Source: an uncultured Prevotellaceae bacterium | Lineage (GTDB): Bacteria; Bacteroidota; Bacteroidia; Bacteroidales; Muribaculaceae | DNA: 64,000 bases | Direction of reading: 5' to 3' | Assembly: GCA_947165485.1 (NCBI GenBank) | Contig: CAMVAP010000007.1 | Span: 16,652-80,651, forward strand | In this document: positions 53,919-64,000 of the stretch, in pieces | Position numbering within the stretch: position 1 is the first letter of the stretch | Layout of the letters: the number at the start of each line of letters is the position of its first letter | Translations under genes and position numbers: made by a program | The notes under the pieces: generated by a model | Seen by the model: only the letters and a program-made list of their open reading frames with translations | Databases searched by the model: none | What the model was told of the DNA's origin: nothing

Positions 53919-54062
53919 TGCTTTTTTCTGAATTTAGAGAATTTACTATATGATTTTTAATCCTTTTTGTAACTTTCGGATTCTCAATAAGATAAACTGT
54001 TGAAAAAATCCCATGAGTTTACCGTTGCCTTACTGAGATGTACATCATATTATATTGGACAA

Positions 54063-54070
54063 TAAATTTG
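54063..54070 (+). promoter_or_regulatory. Promoter -7 element of the alpha-glucan susC
   Basis: TAAATTTG, about 33 bp before ATG 54104. No convincing -33 element; dependence on the divergent regulator is likely. Confidence 0.4.
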
Positions 54071-54103
54071 CGATAGTTTTCAAACCGTTTAATATCGATT
54101 AAT

Positions 54104-57094
54104 ATGAACAAAATGAAGCAATTTCTATCAAAACGCTTGGCCATCGGTCTGCTGACGCTGCTGATGCCCATGATTGTGCTTGCGCAGGACATTACCGTGC
54201 AAGGCACTGTGACAGATGAGGCTGGAGAGACTCTGATCGGAGCTACTGTCCAGCAAAAGGGAACGAGTAACGGAACTGTGACCGATTTCGATGGCAATTT
54301 CACGCTGACCGTTCCCTCGAATGCCATTCTCTCAGTTTCCTATATCGGTTATACACCGAAGGAAATTGCAGTCAACGGACAGACCAATCTCACTATTGTA
54401 TTGTCCAACGATGACCAGATGCTGAATGAGGTCGTGGTTATCGGTTACGGAACGATGGACAAGAAAGAACTTACCTCGGCCATCTCGCATGTGAGCGAAA
54501 AAGACTTTTTGACGGTCAGCTCCCTTGATCCGTCAATGATGATTCAGGGCAAGGTGGCTGGCGTCTCGATTACCAATACCGGTACCGGCGACCCCAACAA
54601 CCAGGCAAGCATCCAGATTCGTGGCGTCTCATCGCGTTCGGCTGGCTTGGGCCCGCTCATCGTTATTGACGGTGTGCCTGGAGGCAACTTGACCAACATC
54701 AATCCCAATGACATCGCATCGTTTGACGTGTTGAAGGACGGTGCCGCATCAGCTATTTATGGTACGCGCGGTTCTAATGGTGTGATTGTTGTCACGACCA
54801 AGAAAGGCAGCAAAGACGGCCAGACCCACACCTCCTATTCGGGACAGTATTCCTGGGACTTCATCAACAAGGAATTACAGATGATGAACGCTCAAGAATA
54901 CCGTGACGTCCGTCTCGGGTGGGGTGACACTGGCGTTGACCTGGGCGGCAACATCGATTGGCTCGATGAGACCAGTCGCACAGGCGGAGCCATGCAGCAC
55001 ACGCTGACGTTGAGCGGCGGTAATGATAAGAGCAACTACCGCGTGAGCGCCGACTACCGCAATGCCCATGGTATCGACTTGAGGTCAAAGCGTGAGGAAT
55101 ATGGCGCCCGTGACGCAGTCATGCACACGACCAAGAACGGCCTGTTCACCCTGACCGCCAACATCGCTCCGCGCATTATCTACCGCGACAATGCCGACTG
55201 GAGCGTGTTCAAGGATGCTATCGAGGCCAACCCGACCACTCCGCTGATGAATCCCGACGATCCTTCCCTGTATTATAATTTCCAAGGGCAGGTCGTTGGC
55301 TCTAATCCTATTGAGCGCCAGCGCATCGAGAAAGACCATGCAATCACCAAGCTTCTGGACTGGGATGGCACGGTGAAACTGAATCTATTGCCCCTGCTGG
55401 CCAAAAACGAAGATTCTCCCCACAACTTGTCAACCCAGGTGATGTTTGCCGACCACCAGTACAGTAACGACAACAGTTGGTTCCGTCCCTCAACGAGCAC
55501 CATCGCCATCAACAATGGCCGCGAGGGTGAAGCCAGTCGTTCCTACGGCAAGGAAAGCCAGTATGTTTTCGAATGGTTGACTAACTATTCCGGCAAGTTC
55601 GGCCTGCATTATATCAAGGGTATGGCGGGCTATTCCTACCAATATTCCAAGTATTCCGGTTTCAATGCCGAGAACAAGGATTTCCCCAACGACGGCCTGA
55701 CCTCCGACAATCTGGGCTCGGGCGAGTATGCCAAGGAAGAGGGTGAAGTCATGATGGGCAGCTATCAGAATGATGCCAAGCTGATTGCCTTCTTTGGCCG
55801 CGTGAGCTACAACTACGATGACCGCTACATGCTGACGGCATCGCTGCGCCATGAGGGTTCGTCAAAATTCGGTATCGACAACAAGTGGGGTAACTTCCCC
55901 GCCATTTCGGCCGGTTGGCGCATTTCGTCCGAGAACTTCATGAAGGACATCACATGGATCAACGACCTGAAGCTGCGTGCTGACTTCGGTGTGACGGGCA
56001 ACCAGGACTTCGGTAGCTATCTGTCGCTCAACACAATGACAGGCTTTGGCTACTATTTCTACAATGGCAAGTACTTCCAGGTTTGGGGCCCCTCCAAGAA
56101 TGTGAATCCCGACCTCAAGTGGGAGAAGGGCAAGAACTGGAACGTTGGCCTTGACTTCTCCTTGTTTAATAACCGCCTGTACGGTTCGCTCAACTACTTC
56201 AGCCGCCGCCAGCAGGATCTGCTCGGTAACTACAAGGTATCGGTTCCTCCTTACCTGTTTGACGAGACCTTTGTCAACGTGGGAACGATGAAGAATACCG
56301 GTTTTGAGTTCGATCTGAACTTTAGGGCTGTGGACACCCCGACCTTTGGTTATGACATCAACCTTGTGGGAACCACAATGAGCAATAAGTTCCTGGACTT
56401 CAGTAACTCGCAGTATGTCGGACAGGACTACTACGATGTGTGCGGCACTGAAGATCCCTATCCTTTCTATAACCTGCAGCGCATCCAGAAGGGCGAGTCC
56501 CTGGGCAACTTCTTCATGTGGAAGTATGCCGGTCACTCCACCGAGGGCGAGTGGCTTGTCTATGACCGCGACGGCGACATCATCCGCGCCTCCCAGGCCA
56601 GCGACGCCGACCGCCAGCAGGTGGGCAACGGTATGCCCAAATTCACAATGTCGATGAGCCACACCTTCCGCTATCGCAACTTCGACTTGTCGCTCTTCTT
56701 CCGTGGAGCATTCTTCTTCGATATTTTCAATATCCATGATTTCTACTACGGCACCCGCAACTTCACCGGCAACCGCCTGAAGAAAGCCTATGCCAAGAAT
56801 TTTGAGATTTCATCGTCGGCCAACCCCGTGGTTTGTGATTACTTCCTCGAGCGTGGTGATTATCTGAAACTCGACATGGTGACCTTGGGCTACACGTTCA
56901 GGCCCAACAATTGGCGATTCCTGGACCGCGTGCGCGTGTTCACGACAGCCAAGAATCTGTTCACCCTGACCAAGTTCAGCGGTGTTGATCCTTCGACCTA
57001 TCAAGTGAATGGTTTGACTCCCGGTGGACAGGGTTCACGCACTTATTTCCCCTCTACACGACAGCTTATCGTCGGTGTGCAAGTTGATTTCTGA
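54104..57094 (+). CDS. SusC-like TonB-dependent transporter of the alpha-glucan locus
   Basis: 996 residues. Signal peptide ending ...MIVLAQ, a carboxypeptidase-D regulatory-like domain (about 28-105; VQGTVTDEAGETLIGATVQQ, VTDFDGNFTL), the plug beginning MLNEVVVIGYGTMDKKEL, with LIVIDGVPGG and VLKDGAASAIYGTRGSNGV, then the barrel ending RQLIVGVQVDF. It forms a transport unit with the SusD protein 15 bp downstream. Substrate predicted from the GH97 in the same operon: alpha-linked glucan oligosaccharides. Confidence 0.92.
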   Translation: MNKMKQFLSKRLAIGLLTLLMPMIVLAQDITVQGTVTDEAGETLIGATVQQKGTSNGTVTDFDGNFTLTVPSNAILSVSYIGYTPKEIAVNGQTNLTIVLSNDDQMLNEVVVIGYGTMDKKELTSAISHVSEKDFLTVSSLDPSMMIQGKVAGVSITNTGTGDPNNQASIQIRGVSSRSAGLGPLIVIDGVPGGNLTNINPNDIASFDVLKDGAASAIYGTRGSNGVIVVTTKKGSKDGQTHTSYSGQYSWDFINKELQMMNAQEYRDVRLGWGDTGVDLGGNIDWLDETSRTGGAMQHTLTLSGGNDKSNYRVSADYRNAHGIDLRSKREEYGARDAVMHTTKNGLFTLTANIAPRIIYRDNADWSVFKDAIEANPTTPLMNPDDPSLYYNFQGQVVGSNPIERQRIEKDHAITKLLDWDGTVKLNLLPLLAKNEDSPHNLSTQVMFADHQYSNDNSWFRPSTSTIAINNGREGEASRSYGKESQYVFEWLTNYSGKFGLHYIKGMAGYSYQYSKYSGFNAENKDFPNDGLTSDNLGSGEYAKEEGEVMMGSYQNDAKLIAFFGRVSYNYDDRYMLTASLRHEGSSKFGIDNKWGNFPAISAGWRISSENFMKDITWINDLKLRADFGVTGNQDFGSYLSLNTMTGFGYYFYNGKYFQVWGPSKNVNPDLKWEKGKNWNVGLDFSLFNNRLYGSLNYFSRRQQDLLGNYKVSVPPYLFDETFVNVGTMKNTGFEFDLNFRAVDTPTFGYDINLVGTTMSNKFLDFSNSQYVGQDYYDVCGTEDPYPFYNLQRIQKGESLGNFFMWKYAGHSTEGEWLVYDRDGDIIRASQASDADRQQVGNGMPKFTMSMSHTFRYRNFDLSLFFRGAFFFDIFNIHDFYYGTRNFTGNRLKKAYAKNFEISSSANPVVCDYFLERGDYLKLDMVTLGYTFRPNNWRFLDRVRVFTTAKNLFTLTKFSGVDPSTYQVNGLTPGGQGSRTYFPSTRQLIVGVQVDF

Positions 57095-57109
57095 TAATCC
57101 TATTAAATC

Positions 57110-58858
57110 ATGAAGACAATGAAACGTATCCATTTATATATGATAATGGCAGCCCTGTGCCTCGGCACACTGGCAAGCTGCACCGACCTGGACGAGACAC
57201 TGTATGACCAGGTGGGAACCCAGAACTATTATAACACCAAGAATGACGTGGTAAGGGCAACCTTCCGTCCGTTTGAACACGCTTTCTGGAGCATCCAGAG
57301 CCGTCATGTGCTCAACGAGCTGACTGCCGACCAGTTGATTACCCCGACCCGCGACGGTTGGTGGGATGACGGTGGCAAATGGCGTCGCTTGCACTACCAC
57401 GAGTGGAATGTGGAAGACGGCGGTGATGCCCAGAGCGAATGGAACGGCTGTTTCCAGGGTATCATGCAATGCAACTATGTGATTGAGGACCTGGAAAAGC
57501 TCACGCCGAAGAATTATGGTTTCTCGGATGCCGAGTTTGACAACCTCAAGGCCCAGTGCCGGGTGCTGCGTGCGTGGTTCTACCTGCGCCTGCTCGATGG
57601 CTTCCGCAATGTGCCTCTGGCAGTGAGCTACAGCGACATTTCCAAGAACACCGAAACCCAAGTTGAGCCCAAGGTCATCTTTGATCTCATCGAGAGTGAT
57701 CTCAAGGAGTGCATCCCCATGCTTGCCGAGAAGACTTCGCTCGGTTCCAATGCCGGCATTCAGGGCCAGTGGACCAAGGCCGGCGCTGCAGCACTGCTGG
57801 TGCGCTTGTATCTGAATGCCGAGGTTTACATCGGCGAGGCTCGCTATAATGAGTGTGAGCAAGTGGCTCAAGCCATCCTTGACGGTCAATACGGCCAATA
57901 TGAGGTAGCCGACCGTTGGGATGCAGCCTTTGACTGGAACAACGACGAGTGCGACGAGGTCATCTTCGGCTTCCCTGGCGCTCCCGGTTACAGTTTCTGG
58001 CACTATCAAGGCGACACTTATTGGTGGACCGTTCCCGCGCGTGCACGTTACTATCTCAACGATTCCAAGAGCAAGGGTGGCGACCACAACACCAAGTATG
58101 CCGCTTCGCCCAGTTTTGCTCCCAATGGCGAGAAATACAACTATCAACTGGGTATGCCCATCGAGAAGTTCCGCAAATATGAGGGCGATGAGCGCATGAA
58201 ACTCTATCGCAACCTGGGCAACAGCACCCGTGAGGGCATGTTCATCTATGGCTATCTGGAGTACAAGGACGAGAATGGCGCCACCAAGCGCGTCCAGGCT
58301 CCCGAGGTGGCCTATGACCTGTACATTCGTGATGCCGTGGGCAAGTTCCAGGGTCTTGCTCCTGACCGGTGGCTTTCTGCTTCTAGCAGCACGCTGCGTG
58401 ACGGTGACCACAACTCGGGCTGGCACTTTGCCAAATACCCCTTCTATAGCGACGATGATGCCCACCAGATGGAGAGTGACTACACCGAGATCCGTCTGCC
58501 CGAGATTATCTACTCGCTGGCTGAATGCAAACTGCGCTCAGGTAAAAAGGCCGAGGCCGGACGACTGCTCAACAGTGTGCGCCGCCGCAACTATCCCGAG
58601 GCCAACCTTTCAACGGTGCTCTATGCCCCCGAGGGTGCAGCCGTTCTTGACATGGACGAGATGCTCGACGAGTGGGGCCGTGAGTTCTTCGCCGAGAGCC
58701 GTCGCCGCATCGACCTGATCCGCTTTGGCAAGTTCACTTCTGGCTCATGGTGGGACAAGAATCCTGATGCCGATGATCACACCAAGATTTTCCCCATCAT
58801 GCGTCCCATCCTCAACGCCAATCCTGCACTGGTGCAGAATCCCGGTTATAATAAATAA
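57110..58858 (+). CDS. SusD-like glycan-binding lipoprotein of the alpha-glucan locus
   Basis: 582 residues. Lipobox Cys in LGTLASCTDLDETLYDQ. SusD features: YYNTKNDVVRATFRPFEHA near the N-terminus, CRVLRAWFYLRLLDGFRNVPLA, EIIYSLAECKLRSGKKAEAG and the C-terminal WGREFFAESRRRIDLIRFGKF. Binds oligosaccharides above the SusC channel. Confidence 0.92.
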   Translation: MKTMKRIHLYMIMAALCLGTLASCTDLDETLYDQVGTQNYYNTKNDVVRATFRPFEHAFWSIQSRHVLNELTADQLITPTRDGWWDDGGKWRRLHYHEWNVEDGGDAQSEWNGCFQGIMQCNYVIEDLEKLTPKNYGFSDAEFDNLKAQCRVLRAWFYLRLLDGFRNVPLAVSYSDISKNTETQVEPKVIFDLIESDLKECIPMLAEKTSLGSNAGIQGQWTKAGAAALLVRLYLNAEVYIGEARYNECEQVAQAILDGQYGQYEVADRWDAAFDWNNDECDEVIFGFPGAPGYSFWHYQGDTYWWTVPARARYYLNDSKSKGGDHNTKYAASPSFAPNGEKYNYQLGMPIEKFRKYEGDERMKLYRNLGNSTREGMFIYGYLEYKDENGATKRVQAPEVAYDLYIRDAVGKFQGLAPDRWLSASSSTLRDGDHNSGWHFAKYPFYSDDDAHQMESDYTEIRLPEIIYSLAECKLRSGKKAEAGRLLNSVRRRNYPEANLSTVLYAPEGAAVLDMDEMLDEWGREFFAESRRRIDLIRFGKFTSGSWWDKNPDADDHTKIFPIMRPILNANPALVQNPGYNK

Positions 58859-58890
58859 TGTTTGTCACCCATCTAAATCAATAAAAAGAT

Positions 58891-60078
58891 ATGAAACTGA
58901 GATATATAATGTTCGTTCTTGCCGGCATCATGCTGGGTATGGGCCTGACAGGCTGTGAGGACGAGAAAGACCTGATTATCATTGAGGGCGACCTGCCCAT
59001 CAAGACCTCTACACTCTACATGGTGGGTGATGCCACGCCCAATGGTTGGGACATCGGCAATCCTACGCCGCTGACGGCTACCGAGGCAGACCCCTTGATT
59101 TTCACTTGGGAGGGTTCTCTAAACAAGGGAGAAATAAAGCTTTGTCTGACGACGGGCAGTTGGGATGCTCCCTTCATCCGTCCCCTCGTGAACGGTACCG
59201 AGATTTCCCGAACGGCCATCACTAACGCGAAGTTTGGTATGCATGCTGGTGACCCCGACGACAAGTGGCGCGTCGTGGATGCAGGCAAGTATCGCTTGAC
59301 ATTTGACTTGAGGAACTGGACCATGTCCACCGAGTACACCGGTGAGCCCGACGCTCCTGTTATCGAGCCTATCGTGACCGATGTGGTCTATATGGTGGGG
59401 GACGCTACACCTAACGGCTGGAACATCGATGCTCCCACCCAGCTCGAGAAGAAGTCCACATATATCTTTGAGTATGAAGGCCCGCTCAATGTGGGTGAAA
59501 TGAAGGCCTGCATCGCTTCAGGTGACTGGGGTGTGCCCTTCATCCGTCCCACGTTTGCAGAGTGCAAGATTAACAAGGACGGCGTTGAGAGTCCTGAATT
59601 CATCTTCGTAGCCAATCCTGATGACAAGTGGAAGGTCGAAGAGGCTGGTAAGTACCGACTGACTTTTGACTTGGAGAAATACACGTTGAAGGCTGAATAC
59701 CTGGGTGAACTTGACCCCGTTGGACCTGAACCCATATCAGCAGAGGCCGTTTATATCGTCGGTGATGCCACCCCCAACGGCTGGAGCATCGATGCCCCGA
59801 CACAGTTGACCAAGGTGTCGCAGTATATCTTCAAGTATGAGGGCACTCTCGTCCCCGGCGAGATGAAGGCCTGCATCGCAACTGGCAGCTGGGATGTACC
59901 ATTCATCCGTCCCACGTTTGCCGACTGCAAGATCAACAAGACCGGAGTTGAAAACTCCAACTTCGTTTTCACCAACGGTCCTGATGACAAGTGGCGTGTT
60001 GAAGAATCGGCCAACTACCGCATCACCTTTGATCTGGAGCACTGGACGATTCAAGTGGAAGAAATCACCAATGACTAA
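58891..60078 (+). CDS. SusE/SusF-like surface glycan-binding lipoprotein with three repeats
   Basis: 395 residues. Lipobox Cys in GLTGCEDEKD. The mature part is three copies of one module (about residues 40-150, 165-275, 285-390), each beginning VYMVGDATPNGWxI and containing YEGxLxxGEMKxCIxxGxW and PFIRP, ending RLTFDLxxxT. This is the pattern of SusE/SusF proteins whose tandem starch-binding modules hold alpha-glucan at the cell surface. Modules 2 and 3 are more alike than module 1. The Trp in DATPNGW and in SxDWG/SWD could be ligand contacts. Confidence 0.8.
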   Translation: MKLRYIMFVLAGIMLGMGLTGCEDEKDLIIIEGDLPIKTSTLYMVGDATPNGWDIGNPTPLTATEADPLIFTWEGSLNKGEIKLCLTTGSWDAPFIRPLVNGTEISRTAITNAKFGMHAGDPDDKWRVVDAGKYRLTFDLRNWTMSTEYTGEPDAPVIEPIVTDVVYMVGDATPNGWNIDAPTQLEKKSTYIFEYEGPLNVGEMKACIASGDWGVPFIRPTFAECKINKDGVESPEFIFVANPDDKWKVEEAGKYRLTFDLEKYTLKAEYLGELDPVGPEPISAEAVYIVGDATPNGWSIDAPTQLTKVSQYIFKYEGTLVPGEMKACIATGSWDVPFIRPTFADCKINKTGVENSNFVFTNGPDDKWRVEESANYRITFDLEHWTIQVEEITND

Positions 60079-60093
60079 TTAAAAACATAAGAT

Positions 60094-63692
<3,599 letters not shown>

Positions 63693-63736
63693 TGATGACT
63701 TGGTAGAATAGCTTCTCAATATTACCTGCTGTTAGG

Positions 63737-63768
63737 GGGCGCGGTTGCGATAGCCGCGTCCTCTTTGT
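63737..63768 (+). terminator. Terminator of the alpha-glucan operon
   Basis: GGGCGCGG / CCGCGTCC-type stem with loop TTGCGATAG, then TCTTTGTC, 45 bp after the GH97 stop. Confidence 0.6.
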
Positions 63769-63880
63769 CTTAGTATGAGGGTCTAGTCATTCGTATTGGA
63801 CTCTTAAGACAATAAACGGGGGAATAAAGCGGCGATAGAAATACATAAATCACTGAAAACCAATAACTTGAAAATAAATC

Positions 63881-63903
63881 TATTGGAGCTATCTGCTCCA
63901 ATA
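63881..63903 (-). terminator. Second hairpin downstream of ssrA
   Basis: TATTGGAGC / GCTCCAATA perfect 9-bp stem with a 5-nt loop, lying between the tmRNA terminator and the GH97 operon terminator. Confidence 0.4.
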
Positions 63904-63911
63904 AAAACAGA

Positions 63912-63944
63912 CGAGTAAGTATCTGTATATCAGATAGTTACTCG
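63912..63944 (-). terminator. Terminator of ssrA
   Basis: CGAGTAA-g-TATCTG / CAGATA-g-TTACTCG stem around TATAT; on the minus strand it is followed by TCTGTTTTTA, directly after the tmRNA 3' end. Confidence 0.7.
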
Positions 63945-63951
63945 CATTTTG

Positions 63952-64000
63952 TGGAGCTGGAGGGGTTTGAACCCTCGTCCAAACGTGGAACTAATAAGGT
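63952..64000 (-). ncRNA. ssrA: tmRNA (ssrA), 3' tRNA-like end, cut by the window edge
   Basis: On the minus strand the sequence ends GGACGAGGGTTCAAACCCC, then TCCAGCTCCA: a T arm GAGGG-TTCAAAC-CCCTC followed by acceptor strand CAGCTCC and discriminator A. CAGCTCC pairs with the GGGGCTG that begins tmRNA genes, which distinguishes it from a normal tRNA; no anticodon arm precedes it (CCTTATTAGTTCCACGTTT). CCA is not encoded. The tag-coding part and the 5' end lie to the right of the window. Confidence 0.8.

Noticed and set aside
63952..64000. An ordinary tRNA gene at the right edge
   Set aside because: The T arm and acceptor are tRNA-like, but no anticodon arm precedes them and the acceptor CAGCTCC fits tmRNA.

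Overview
The window looks like a chromosome segment of a gut or rumen Bacteroidales (Prevotella or Muribaculaceae type). Supporting evidence: two SusC/SusD pairs, lipoprotein surface glycan-binding proteins, BspA-like repeat proteins, a DUF6377-type regulator, DUF3990/DUF3791 genes, and promoters of the Bacteroidetes form TAnnTTTG instead of TATAAT. The genus cannot be fixed from the sequence alone.

Layout. 1-5.3 kb: the 3' end of a GH2 enzyme, two secreted BspA-like repeat proteins that both end in dockerin-type repeats, and an aldo/keto reductase. 5.4-10.2 kb: a tightly overlapping three-gene cassette (small protein, ADP-ribosyltransferase-like DUF3990 protein, small protein), then a single-chain restriction-methylation-specificity enzyme with a G9 tract between its two specificity halves. 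10.8-33.4 kb: a beta-mannan utilisation locus. The minus-strand operon encodes a CE7 esterase, GH130, a sugar permease, an epimerase, GH94, GH36 and GH26; the divergent plus-strand operon encodes SusC, SusD, two surface binding proteins, an unknown lipoprotein and a surface GH26. 33.9-44.7 kb: a minus-strand operon GH31-GH3-GH43-AraC-SASA esterase-GH5, best read as a hemicellulose (xyloglucan-like) set. 44.8-50.6 kb: a patchwork of defence-type and broken genes (DUF1016 nuclease, frameshifted toxin plus XRE antitoxin, Abi/HEPN protein, SGNH hydrolase, small membrane protein, remnant of a secreted enzyme) with recurring short repeats. 50.8-64.0 kb: a second ART cassette and an alpha-glucan-type locus (DUF6377 regulator, SusC, SusD, SusE/F-like protein, GH27-like enzyme, GH97). 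It is bounded on the right by the 3' end of ssrA (tmRNA) and on the left by an 18-bp copy of that 3' end, which suggests a genomic island integrated at ssrA.

How it works together. In the mannan locus, the surface GH26 lipoprotein and SGBPs capture and cut mannan, SusCD imports oligosaccharides, periplasmic esterase, GH36 and GH26 trim them, and the permease brings in disaccharides. Mannobiose is then epimerised to mannosyl-glucose and phosphorolysed by GH130, while GH94 probably phosphorolyses a glucosyl disaccharide such as cellobiose. The most interesting material outside carbohydrate metabolism is the pair of ART cassettes, the probably phase-variable restriction enzyme beside one of them, the ssrA-flanked island, and several families of palindromic or inverted-repeat elements.
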